Assembly (NCBI GenBank): GCA_948146395.1
Contig: OX411547.1
Location: 56,659,566-56,723,565 of the forward strand
Source: Fragum whitleyi
Taxonomy: Eukaryota; Mollusca; Bivalvia; Cardiida; Cardiidae
Reading direction: 5' to 3'
DNA length: 64,000 nt
The position numbers and the translations under genes are program-made. Positions 11,961 through 22,390 of this stretch are shown here, in pieces (within the stretch, counting starts at the first letter, position 1; every line of letters begins with the position of its first letter). The notes beneath the pieces are model-generated. The model was not told where the DNA came from, did not search any database, and worked only from the letters and a program-made list of their open reading frames with translations.

Positions 11961-13244
11961 ATTATACAGTCATTATTGCACAAGCCCTACAAATGATAGA
12001 CTTTATCACCGTAAATGAGGAGCATATTTTAGCTGTGAATGTGTCTCAGAGTACTGAAATGTTGGTGGAAGAGTTCAAAGATTTCTTTGAAGGTGAAGGA
12101 AAACTTCAGGGACATTTACATCTAGAACTTGAGAGGAACTCAAAACCAGTCAACCAACCGGTTAGAAAGGTACCAGTAGCTATATAACCCAGATTGTAAA
12201 AAGAGATTGACAGTTTAGTGAAACTAGGTATCATAGAGGAAGTCAAACATCCGACCAAGTGTTTATCCAGCATAGAAGTAATGAATTAAAGCAACAACAA
12301 AAACTGGAGACTGTGTCTTGACCCAAAGACATTTAACAAGTGTCTTAAGAGAAACAACTAGCCCATCCCATCAATAGCCGACAAATTGCCAGAACTATCT
12401 ACTGCAAAAATATTTTCTGTTGTGGATGCAGAAGATTGGTTTTAGCAGGTTGACCTAGATTCATAAAAAAGTGACCTACTAACATTTGGCACACCATGGG
12501 ATAGATAAAGATGGGACGTATGGCTTTTGGGATTTCGTTAGCCCCAGAAGAGTTCTAAAGAAGGATAGATAAAGCCCTAGAAGGATTAGAAGGCGTAAAA
12601 GATATTCATGATGATATTCTCATCTAGGGATCAGGCAGGAATCAGTACGAAGCAGTAGAAGCTCACGATCGGAAACTATCAACATTATTACAGCGGTGCA
12701 GAGAAAAAATTTAAAACCCAATAGGGACAAGTTGAAACTAAAACGGAGAGATGTAGCATTTATGGGTCATGTTATAAGCAATAAAGGACTCTAGTTGATG
12801 ATACAAAAGCTATAAGGGAAATGCCAATACCAAAGAACAAACAAGGAGTAGAAAGACTTTTTGGAATGGTCAATTATGTCCAAAAATTTGCACCAAGACT
12901 GTCGGAGATAACGGAACCTCTACGTCAACTAATCAAAAAGGAAAATGAGTTTCACTGGGACAGCATACATGATAAATGCGTGGAAGAAATAAAATGCTGA
13001 TCACGACACCAACATTTAATTATTTCAATGCTGAAAAGGAAACTGTCCTACAGTGTTATGCATCGAAACAGGGGCTTGGGGCGTGTCTGCTTCAAGAGGG
13101 ACATACGATAGTGTATGCTTCTAGAGCACTTACGTCAGCGGAGAGGAATTACGCGCAAATCAAAAAAGAGCTTCTCGAGATAGTGTTCAGTGTTGAAAGA
13201 TTCGATCAATATGAGTATGGGAGGCATGAAAAAGTTGAAGTGAG
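11961..13244 (+). pseudogene. Gypsy A reverse transcriptase and RNase H remnant
   Basis: Legible blocks in order: the pre-RT segment ELERNSKPVNQPVRKVP (about 12130-12180); an RT start-like stretch KEIDSLVKLGIIEEVKHP; VDAEDW; a degenerate DDIL block near 12605; FMGHVISNKGL; then a tether ending near 12960. RNase H follows (about 13005-13240) with YASKQGLGACLLQEGH and ASRALTSAERNYAQIKKELL. Many stops and frameshifts show it is dead. RNase H is cut at 13244 by the LTR of element B and resumes at 25732. Confidence 0.8.
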
Positions 13245-14473
13245 GGTAACGGTAAAATAGTTTCAACAGGGGGATACCTTATTTTTCCAGACAAAGTTTA
13301 ACAGAGTGACACCTTGGAGGTGTGGTTTTTGCGATTTTGATCAAGTGAATAAGGAACTCGAGTTAAATGCGCGAAATGTGCAAATGAGGGGTTTTCAGAC
13401 AGTAATGAATTGCATATTTTACTGTTATATAGATTTATGTACTTAAAGAACAAGATATGTATTGCAAAAAATATTAGTTCTCAGGAAAAAAGCCAAATTC
13501 TGGGCAACGAAAATTTCATTTGAGTCTGGTCCTCGAAATTCACTTCTTCGCTAGCCGCATGGTCATGAAAATAAAGAATACAGTAAATACTATAAAATTG
13601 CCTTATTCGTTTATTATAGGTGGGTTTCCACTGAAAGTTGTCATGAAATGATGGGTAAAGTATCCTTTTGCCGACGTGTGATGGTAACTGTTTGAAACCT
13701 TCCCATTTATTGAGATATTTGTTGCGAAAACCTTTGTCAAGAGTTTTCACGCCATTTCAGTTCTTCCTTGTTTTGGACCAATTTGACCACATTGAAGTAT
13801 TGTACCTGCTTGATACATATTTTAGGAAACATTTTAATGTATATTTGTCAACCTTTTAAAGTACATGAGCTAAAGGCACAGATTTATGGTGATAAGAATT
13901 TAGCAAGGTTGGTCAAGTGCAGTCCGGCTAATTGCCTATTCTTTAAAAGATATCCGTTAAGGAGTTGACTCAGATCAGGTAGCACATGCATTTAGTAAGT
14001 GGCCATGCTGTCCTGCTTCAAGTCCGTGAGCATATTTTATCTTTTCCGCAATCCGATGTATAACTTTGTCGTGATTGAATTAAGATTTTGGTGTTGATTC
14101 GGAGCAGCTGGCATGGGCGTTAAGCCAATGCCCACGCTGTTCTAGTTCAGATCCATAGAAAATACGGCATATTTTTCAAGTCCTTATGGCATTTTGGAAG
14201 ATTGATGTGTTGATGCAGACCAGCCAGCACATGCACGGAGCAAGTGCTGGGTACTCAGCTTCAGCTCAAGAACTAAGATAGATTGTTCAAGGTTCAATTG
14301 ATTTCTATTAGCTCATTACGTAAATCATTCATGTTATACCAAATTTAAGTCATTGCTCACTGTTTGGTGAAACTGACTTCTTTGCTAGCCGCATGGCAAT
14401 GAAAATAAAGAATACAATCAATACTTTAAAATTGCCTTATTCGTTTATTATATGATCAATTGAGTACGTTACA
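13245..14473 (+). repeat. 5' LTR of Gypsy B
   Basis: Matches 19475-20402 plus 25430-25731 along its length (1229 versus 1230 bp). Ends in CGTTACA directly before the primer site. Divergence between the LTRs is obvious by eye (many substitutions and small indels), so the insertion is old. Confidence 0.85.
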
Positions 14474-14475
14474 TT

Positions 14476-14493
14476 TGGGGGCTCGTCCGGGAT
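14476..14493 (+). other. Primer-binding site, tRNA-Pro type
   Basis: TGGGGGCTCGTCCGGGAT is the classic 18-base complement to the 3' end of tRNA-Pro, also used by gammaretroviruses. It sits two bases after the LTR end CA. Confidence 0.85.
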
Positions 14494-14514
14494 CTGAAGA
14501 AGTCGACTGAAAAA

Positions 14515-15345
14515 ATGTCTGAAGACGAGATGAAACCTTCAGTTCCAACATACCTTCCACCCATGAAATAGTTAAATATATCAGGAACTATTGGTGACGG
14601 GAAAGGTGCCATTGCTTATATGAGTTTCTTGCAGGCAGGTGGAGGCAGGGTTAAGAAATAAAGTATTGGAAAAAGATATTGTGGATGCCACAGTTAGAGC
14701 CGTACAGGCAGGAACACACGTGAGGGGTTTGAGGGATTGAAAAATCTTGAGCTTACAAAATTTTGATCCATTATAAGAGCGTTCTACAAAGAGAATATTG
14801 CTCCAGAGCTGTACCCGGAACTGTGCAAACCAAAATTGGGTGACAAGGAAGATTCGTTAGAATTCATTTTTAGAGCTCTGGAACTAAAGCATAAGTTGAT
14901 ATTCGTCGCTAAGGAGGCCAAGGGGCCCATCACATATGAACAGTCATTGATCGAAAAACATTCAGAAACATTTTGATGACCGGAATCAAAGCTGAGACTC
15001 TTCGGTTTGAGTGCCAAGCCATTATTCAAAAACATTCACATGAGGAAGAATTAGTAGAGGGAAATAATGAGTATACACGGAGGTCACAAGAAAGGCGGTT
15101 GAAACAGACTAAAGGTGCAAGAGTGGCCACAGTCGAGACAGAGGCATCACCGCAATTTAAGGAACTATTAAATGAACTTAAGAGCCTGCGTGCAAATGTC
15201 AATAAATTTAGGGGTCAACAGGTAGGACAGTCCAAATCAAGAAGTTTCAAAAGGCACAAATGTGAACAGTGTACTAAATAAAATAAAGAGAAGTGCATGC
15301 ACTGCTACACATGTGGCAGCAGTAACCACTTCCAAAGGAGGTGTC
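14515..15345 (+). pseudogene. Gypsy B gag remnant with zinc knuckle
   Basis: An ATG soon after the primer site opens MSEDEMKPSVPTYLPPMK and is then broken by a stop and frameshifts. Legible blocks include YKENIAPELYPELCKPKLGD and ELLNELKSLRANVNKFRGQQ (helical). At the end is the Cys-rich HKCEQC segment, a stop, and CYTCGSSNHFQRRC, a perfect C-x2-C-x4-H-x4-C nucleic-acid-binding knuckle (about 15302-15345). Gag would package the element RNA; this copy is defective. Confidence 0.75.
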
Positions 15346-16243
15346 CAAAAAACGGGAAAAGGGGTCCCTCAGATGGGCGGGAGGTAACCCCAGCAGCCAA
15401 TGAGTCAAAACGCCCAAATTTGTGTTCACATATAAATGAATCTGACAATTTAAATCTTTGCCATTCTTGTTTTGGGAGTATCTTGGATAGGATCTCCTCC
15501 CTAGAGAAGAATGGAGAAGATTCTAAGGTCATAGAAATAGACAAAATAAAAGTAGCAGTTGAAGAGATCACTCCAAAAACTATATCAAAACTTGCAACTT
15601 TACTTGGGGAAAAGTGTCTAGTAAAGGTGTTGATTTATGGGGGAATACATGATGTACTTTGGGATAAGGGAGCGCAAGTTAGTTTGGTATCGAAGAAATG
15701 GGTCCAAGAAAATAATCTTTCATGTCTAGTCAAATTCAAATTCAAATGTTTTATTGAAAATCGGCCTCCAGCCTTTTCAATTACATAAGCACCTATACAA
15801 AGTCTTTGTCTAGTCAAATAATTGAGGAATTATTCCAACAGAAACTAATCATCTTGTCTGTAAGTGGGAACAACTTAAGTTATAATGGGGTGATAGAATT
15901 AGAAACTGAAACTGAGGATGGGTCCGATAAGGTCAAGGTTCCTTTTTTAGTAACTGACATCTCTCTTGAAAGGCCAATCTTGGGGTTTAATGTAATTAAA
16001 CTATTTAATACTGAAACAAGTTTAAAATCATTTTTGCATGAACAGGGTCCTGAAGTTGCGACGGCAGTAGGCAAATTGATAAACAATGAAAAAACTGGCT
16101 GCATAGCTAGTGTAAAGACTTGTCGACTAGATATTATCGTTCCGTCGGGTCAAACAGTTTCGGTCAAGAGTGTGGTGCATACCGGTCCATTACCAGGTAA
16201 GCAGGTTGTTCTTTTTGTCCCAGATGTAACAGGTATGGGATAA
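15297..16243 (+). pseudogene. Gypsy B protease region, disrupted
   Basis: Following the knuckle, the block VLWDKGAQVSLVS (about 15653-15691) matches the aspartic-protease active site, but the second motif residue is lysine where serine or threonine is normal, so catalysis is unlikely. A 71-bp insert with a direct repeat (15736-15806) breaks the frame. After it come a C-terminal protease-like segment, with PFLVTDISLERPILGFNVI at about 15943-15999, and a pre-RT linker. A stop at 16241 ends the frame. Confidence 0.75.
15736..15806 (-). mobile_element. Short LINE-tail-like insertion with target duplication
   Basis: A 71-bp insert is flanked by the 13-bp direct repeat TGTCTAGTCAAAT (15723-15735 and 15807-15819). 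Read on the minus strand it ends in TTCAATAAAACATTTGAATT then TGAATTTGA. This looks like the 3' tail of a LINE or a LINE-dependent SINE with a TTGAA-type repeat. It interrupts the protease of Gypsy B. Confidence 0.75.
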
Positions 16244-16288
16244 GATTTAGTCCTAAGGGAGACGGTGGTCTGTCTTGAAAAGGGTACT

Positions 16289-16561
16289 TTGTTTGTTTGA
16301 ATGGGTTTAACGCCGCTTTCAACAATTTCGCAGTTAAATCGCAGTGGCAGGAGCATCTAACAATGGATTCCTGTAATTTCTTTCACCTGTACTACCATTA
16401 CACCCTTTCCTAGCCTCTGACTGCTTTTTCACATAGGTTTATGATTTTCTACCGATTGGTGAAAGACAAACGTCGGAAAGGATATTTGCCACCACCGGGG
16501 ATCGAACCCACGACTTCCAGATTGGAATTCTTATGCCTTACCAACTGCGCTATGGTTGAGG
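16289..16561 (-). mobile_element. tRNA-derived SINE, copy 1 (in Gypsy B)
   Basis: Flanked by a perfect 15-bp target duplication CTTGAAAAGGGTACT (16274-16288 and 16562-16576). On the minus strand it has a tRNA-like head with a box A (TAGCGCAGTTGG) and box B (GGGTTCGATCC), a body containing GGAAAG and CCATTGTTAG-like text, and a tail ending CATTCAAACAAAC. RNA polymerase III would transcribe such elements; mobility depends on a LINE partner. Confidence 0.9.
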
Positions 16562-17590
16562 CTTGAAAAGGGTACTACAAGCTGCATCAGGGTTCCAGTG
16601 TTCAACACAACAAAAAGGGATATTCGGTTAAAGAAAGGGGCAAAAATTTGTATGTTTGATCAGGTAAAGTCCTTGATCACACTTCAGCCCCCTAGTACAT
16701 TTCAGGAAAAGACAAGTCATACTGATATTGCAAGTTCTACTAACGGTGACTGTTGGAATCCAGATGTTCCCTTGGACGAAACATGGTTGAACCCAAGTCA
16801 GGTAAGCATGGTGAGAGCTATGTTAAGAGAGGAATGTCAATCGTTCAGCAGAGATGAAAATGACATAGGTTGTGCCCCTGATTTTCAAATGCATATTCAG
16901 TTGATGAAACCCCAGTTAGGAAGAGTTATGGTTCAGTCCTACCACCACTTTATCAGGAAACAAGGATTAAATTCTTGATCTAGGTAACAAGGGTTGGATA
17001 AAAAAAAAACAACCTCCCCATATGCCGGTCCAATGGTATGTGTCCGAAAGAAGGACTCTAGGCTGCGTCTTTTTCTACACTGGATCAGGGTAAGACATAT
17101 CACCAAGGGTTTGTTAAGGAAGAGAGTAGAAATTGTACAGCATTTACCACTCCCTGGGGGCTTTATGAGTAGGTTCGAATTCCGTTTGGGCTTTCCAGAG
17201 CCCCAGGGGCGTTCCAAGAGTTCATGGAAGAAACGCTTGCTGAATTGCGGAACGATATCTGTATTCCGTACTTGGATGATGTTCTGGTTTTTAGCAAATC
17301 ATTTGAAGATCATTAACATGATGTTAGAACTGTTTTGCAAAGGCTTAGGAGTAAAGGTATAAAGCTTAAACCATCAAAGTCCAACTTATTTAAAAAAGAG
17401 GTAAGGTTTCTAGGGCAACTTGATTCAGAAAATAGGCAGCGAATGGAACCAGATGATTTGAATGCAGTATTGTCACTTAAAGAAAAACACTCACAGATAG
17501 TTAAAGAGGTAAGACAGTTATTAGGCCTTCTTGGCTATTACAGGAAATACATACCAGATTTTAGCAGAAGGGCTATTGTATGATCTACTG
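16556..17590 (+). pseudogene. Gypsy B reverse transcriptase, internally deleted
   Basis: The pre-RT linker (DIRLKKGAKICMFDQVKSL) is followed by RT text. Just after the RLRLF-like block at about 17065-17085 the frame joins directly to DQGKTYHQG (about 17083-17110). This removes some 45 codons, including the region with the first catalytic aspartate. Downstream are PFGLS-like and [15 protein letters not shown] (about 17262-17310), the usual catalytic Y-x-D-D block, then LLGLLGYYRKYIPDFS. Two further frameshifts are present. The deletion makes it inactive. Confidence 0.8.
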
Positions 17591-17840
17591 AAGGTACCTG
17601 AAGTGATTGATGGTAATAGTAAGTTTAAAAAAGTACAGTCAAAAGAAAAAGTGGACAGAGGTTGGCTAGTGAAAAGCTTATTTGGAGTGAGGAACATCAA
17701 AAATCTGTCTGAGCTGGTAGACATTTTAGCTAGTCCAACTGTCATGGCATTTCCTGACTTTAAAAAGCTTAAAGGACAAGAAGCCAGCTCCGAACAAGAA
17801 AGCTGAACTACAACCAATACATACTAGTAGTCCCTTTGAG
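17591..17840 (+). pseudogene. Gypsy B RT-RNase H tether, with RNase H deleted
   Basis: Reads YDLLKVPEVIDG, KKVQSKEKVD and [18 protein letters not shown], the segment that normally leads into RNase H. At about 17765 the text jumps to a Lys/Pro-rich stretch that normally lies just before the integrase core. The whole RNase H domain and the integrase zinc finger are therefore absent, a deletion of several hundred codons. Confidence 0.75.
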
Positions 17841-18329
17841 ATGGTTTCAATAGATTATGTTCATTTAGAAAGGTCTAAGGGTGGATATGAGTATTTATTA
17901 GTCGTTATCGATAACCTTACTAGGTTTGCACAGGCATATCCAACGAAAAATATGTCGGGTCGAACGGCTTCAGACAAGATCTTCAACGATTTCATACCAA
18001 GATTTGGTTACCCTGGGAAGATTCACCACGATCAAGGGCGACAGTTTGAGAATGAGCTTTTTACAGAGTTGCAAAAGTATGCTGGAATTGCACATTCTAG
18101 AATTAAACCATATCATCCTGCTGGATATGGACAGTGTGAAAGTATGAATAGAACCATTCTCGCCATGTTGAGAACTCTAAGAAGAGAGCAGAAGAGTGAT
18201 TTGAAAAGCCACGTAAACAGGATTGTACATGCTTATAATTATACCAGGAATGAGAGTACAGGCTATTCACCATTTTACCTGCTTTTCGGAAGATCCCCTA
18301 GACTGCCAATAGATGTCATTTTAGAGTGA
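17841..18329 (+). pseudogene. Gypsy B integrase catalytic core
   Basis: An open stretch of 162 codons with all three acidic residues in place. The first Asp is in VSIDYVHLE, the second in [13 protein letters not shown] about 60 residues on, and the Glu in GQCESMNRT 36 residues after that. The core ends with [20 protein letters not shown], typical of Gypsy integrases. It would insert the cDNA into chromosomal DNA, but upstream domains are lost. Calling it a pseudogene rests on the rest of Pol being broken. Confidence 0.85.
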
Positions 18330-18870
18330 AAAATGACAACGACAGGAAATTGGTGAAGGAATGGCCTGAAGGAATGAAACAAGCTTATAAGTCAGCATCT
18401 GAAAACGCCATGAAGTCTGCTTGTAAGAACAAAAGGAATTATGATAAGGCAGCAAGGAGTGTTGTGTTAAAACCAGGTGATAGAGTGCTGGTACAGAACT
18501 TAACGGAAAAAGGTGTTCCAGGTAAATCAAGATCATTCTGGGAGGATAAAATTCATATTGTGACGCGCCGCATAAGTCCAACCAGAAAGTGGTCTTGGTA
18601 GAAAAAGAGTTCTACATAGAAATTACCTCTTGGAATGTGAGTATCTGCCTTTTGATAAAGACCTGTAAAAGCCTACTAGACTAAAGCTAGGTCAAAGAGT
18701 AGAAACTGAGAGCAGTGATACCGAATCATCATATCAAGGTTAAAGGTATTACAAATTAAATCCAAATGCACCAGCATTTGAACCAGCTGCTGGTTTGGAT
18801 TCGCCTCCTTGTACTGGTCCAGGTGATCCCGAGGATCAAGAGGAAAGTGATGAAACGTCAGTCAAGAATG
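18326..18870 (+). pseudogene. Gypsy B integrase C-terminal domain remnant
   Basis: A frameshift at the end of the core leads into a second frame with NYDKAARSVVLKPGDRVLVQ and LTEKGVPGKSRSFWEDK. This is the GPY/F-like C-terminal region of Gypsy integrases. A Pro/Glu-rich tail (APAFEPAAGLDSPPCTGPGD) follows to about 18870. No envelope-like frame is seen before the purine tract. Confidence 0.75.
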
Positions 18871-19452
18871 GATGAAAAATGAATCACAGGTAAGTAGTTC
18901 AAGCCCACAGAGTAGATCAGATGAGGATGAAGCCTGAAGATCCAGATCAGCCAGGCCAAGAACTGATCCAAAGATTTTCACATATCCTAGGTTAGGGCAA
19001 CCAAGTTGCTTTGGGTTAGATTAGCAGTTTGATTGAAATCTCAAAATAATCAGTATTTAGGTGATCGTGTTTAATGGTCGTTTTTTTTTAACTTTTTTTA
19101 TTTATTTACTTTATTTTATTACATAACGGTGTATTGAAGTTCAATACCGTACATTTAACTGGAGTTTGTTTCTACAAGATTGAGTGAACCAGTTCTATGA
19201 AAGTCATCTTCGCTTGTAAGTATGTTACACTTGTTATTATTTCACCACTGAGTCCATGAAGAAAATGTGAATTAAACCGGCCAATTTTAGTCGCTGACTG
19301 TGTCCTGCAGATTTACTAGAAATCTTTAATGGAGCTATTGAGCTAGTGAATTAATAATTCAGCCAGTGCAAGGGTTGATTTCAAGCACACGTTGTGAATG
19401 TTGTATTTAGTCGGATTTGTTCTAGTCATGTCATGTCAAGCCGACATTTTTT

Positions 19453-19474
19453 AGTGAGGGGGGGGGGAGGAGAG
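19453..19474 (+). other. Polypurine tract of Gypsy B
   Basis: A G-rich purine run (AGTGAGGGGGGGGGGAGGA then GAG) immediately upstream of the 3' LTR start TGTAACGG, the expected primer for plus-strand synthesis. Confidence 0.85.
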
Positions 19475-20402
19475 TGTAACGGTAAATAGTTTCAACAGGG
19501 GAGTACCTTATTTTTCCAGACATAGTTGAACAGGGTGACACCTTGGAGGTGCGGTTCTTGCGATTTTGATCAAGTGAATAAGGAACCGAGTTAAATGTGC
19601 GAAATGTGCAATGAGGGTATTTTAGACAGTAATAAATTGCATATTTTACTGTTATATAGATTTATATACTTAAAGAACAAGATATGTATTGCACATAATA
19701 TTTATTCTCAGGAAAAACTCCAAAATTCTAAGCAACGGGAATTTCATTTGATTCTGGTCCTCGAAATTCAATTCTTCGCTAGCTGAATGGTCATGAAAAT
19801 AAAGAATACAGTCAATATTTTAAAATTGCATTATTCGTTTATTATAAGTGGGTTTCCACTGAAAATTGTCATGAAATGTAGGTTAATGTATCCTTTTGCC
19901 GACGTGTGATGGTATCTGTTGGAAACCTTCCCATTTATTGAGATATTTGTTGCCAAAACCTTTGTCACGAGTTTTCGCGCCATTTCGTTTCTACTTTGCT
20001 TTGGACCAATTTGACCACATTGAAGTATTGTTCTTGCTTGATACACAATTTAGGAAACATTTAAAGGAATATTTGTCAACCTTTTAAAGTACATGAGCTA
20101 AAGGCACAGATTTATGGTGATAAGAAGTTAGCCAGGTTGGTCAATTGCAGTCTGTCTAATTGCCTATTCCTTAAGAGATATCCGTTAAGAGGTTGACTCG
20201 GATCAGGTGGCACATGCATTTAGCAAGTGGCCATGCTGTCCTGCTTCAAGTCCGTGTGCATATTCATCTTTCCCGCAATTCGATGTATAACTTTGTCGTG
20301 ATTAAATAAAGATTTTTATGTTGATTCGGGGCAGCTGACATGGGCGTTAAGCCAATGCCCACGCTGTTCTATTTCAGATCCATAGAAAATACGACATATT
20401 TT
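19475..20402 (+). repeat. 3' LTR of Gypsy B, left part
   Basis: Aligns to 13245-14172 of the 5' LTR from TGTAACGGTAAATAG to GACATATTTT. It is interrupted at 20402 by the DIRS element. Confidence 0.9.
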
Positions 20403-20724
20403 ATGACAGATTACCTGTAACCTGGTTTTCAATCCAGTGGGAATCGCTTCGAAACAACCATTTTAACTACTTTCAGTTTACACAGGAAGTTGAGATAATA
20501 GACTGGGTCACAATATCTGGTAGACTGTCAAACCTGGATTCAAGACTGGGTTACGATCTTTTATTGATTTATACCTTGTAATTCATTCTTGAGTTTATAG
20601 TTGATTGAATTTCTTTTAATGTTTATAATTTGTTTTCATGTATTATTCTTTATGGTAGTGTCTTTAAATAGGAATTTTAATTCTGTAGTTGAAATAATAT
20701 TTTTGTTGACCTATCAAAACCCTC

Positions 20725-20754
20725 AACGGAAGTGGGGCCCCTAACTTCCGTTGT
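20725..20754. other. Hairpin in the DIRS leader
   Basis: CAACGGAAGT and ACTTCCGTTG pair around GGGGCCCCTA. The outer bases TCAAAAC and GTTTTGA extend the stem after a 3-nt bulge. Function unknown. Confidence 0.7.
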
Positions 20755-21301
20755 TTTGAAATCAAAACAACTTTCTTGGCCAATCAATGCAATCCTTTAA
20801 TTCTTATTGACCAAAGGGAAAACGGCCTGAAGACAAAGGATGCTTTTCAAAATTAAGCGGTACTTTGCTTTCATCACTCGACCTTTAAAGTTTCGATGTA
20901 TTTTAATTTCTCTGAGAGCTGAGTTTTTAACTGAATGAGAATTTAGTGATTTTAAGTGAACAAAATGTAACTATGTAACACTTAGTGAATTATTTATTTG
21001 AAAACGATATCAGAATTGCTGGCAAATGTGAGTGGGCAGTAAGACACGTCTTACCCATTCCTGATTGGTATGTACTTAACGTATATGAACGTTTGTTCAA
21101 TTACTGTGTTGAGGCAAATTCCACTGAGGAAGCAAATCTATTCAGAGAACTGTACTGCTCCACAATCTGTGACACCACCACAATCTGTGACTCCAGATTT
21201 TGCTTTTTTGTTCACAGAGAAATTGTGCTGTGCTGTTATGCATGCTGCCAGGGATAAATATCATTATTGTTGGACTAAAACTGTGAAATAACGAGTAACA
21301 T

Positions 21302-22390
21302 GGCTAATTCCGAGGAGTCAATCTCAGTGTCCCCAGATCAAAACATGACTGGGTCTCTGTCTCCAATGGGGAGGCAGATAAAGTTATACAATATTGTCTA
21401 GAACAGAATATAGATAAAAGTGCTATTGATGAAATCCTGAAAAGGGGATATACAGGCATCGAAGCACTGCAAGTGATTGACATGTCTGACTTGTTATCAC
21501 CCAAAATCCCAAAAGGACAAAGACGGCTTTTAGTACACATAGCCAAGAAACTAAACACGCAGAGCCACCCGTCTTCAACTGTAACCAGTTAACCAACTAC
21601 AAGAGCAGTAGATTGATTGATTGAATGGGGTTTTACGCCGCTTTCAGTATTATTTCAGTTATATCGCGGCGGCCGGAGCACCTAACAATGGATTCCTGGT
21701 ATTTCTCACGCCAGTACTACCATTACATCCTTTCCTAGCCTCCGACTGCTATTTCACATAGGTTTACGATTATCTACCCATTACAAGAGCAGTAGAACCT
21801 CAAATTATCATTAAACAGCCTGGAACCGAGCCCGCCCAACACACAGGACCCTCTCAACAACCAACTCAAAACCCGAATGGAATTTATAATCAGCTGTTCA
21901 TAGACTCGCTAGTGAGCCAACAGTAACAATTATCTAACAATAATGTGTCATCCGTACCAACGCCAGTTGAGCATTCTTGGAATGACCCGCAGATACACCT
22001 TGCCTCGGCAGCTGGTAGGTCCATTGTACCATTCCATGATAAATGTGATTTTGTGCCAAATTCCCTTGAGGAAGGAGTAATGGGGACCAACAAACTGTTG
22101 TCAAGTCAGGCCCAAAAAAGCCATCATTGGAGAATCTAACCTTATCCCAATGGTCAATTGCAAATATGGCATTTTTATATAAATTGGGGAAGGGAAACTC
22201 CAGGGGCCCTCCTTGCTAGACTATCTTTCTCATACCACTAAAATATACCAATTGGTGCAAAGGTTTAACCTCCGACCAGTCCTCCTGCATGATAGGGAAT
22301 ATAGGAAACTTCAGTCCGGTATGAGTTTTCGATGGGGAACTGATGTTCAGCATCTGCAAAGGTTGCATCTTGTCCCAAGGGAGAAATAAC
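21302..22390 (+). pseudogene. DIRS gag-like region, broken
   Basis: Begins MANSEESISVSPDQNMTGSL and continues in shifted frames with KRGYTGIEALQVIDMSDLL and PKGQRRLLVHIAKKLN. After the inserted SINE come SSVPTPVEHSWNDPQIHLAS, then FLYKLGKGNSRGPP and MSFRWGTDVQHLQRLHLVP. The position upstream of RT, and the lack of other domains, fit the DIRS gag. Stops and frameshifts are numerous. Confidence 0.6.
21613..21781 (-). mobile_element. tRNA-derived SINE, copy 2, 5'-truncated (in DIRS)
   Basis: Flanked by TACAAGAGCAGTAGA (21598-21612 and 21782-21796), a perfect 15-bp duplication. It contains the SINE body and the ATTCAATCAATCAAT tail in minus sense, but the tRNA-like head is missing, consistent with incomplete reverse transcription. 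Confidence 0.9.

Noticed and set aside
13240..13244. A 4-bp target duplication for Gypsy B (TGAG versus TGAT)
   Set aside because: Only three of four bases agree, and simple joining of the two flanks already fits the expected RNase H reading, so a duplication is not supported.
18870..19452. An envelope-like gene in Gypsy B
   Set aside because: No open frame, signal peptide or membrane segment between the integrase tail and the purine tract; likewise none in element C.
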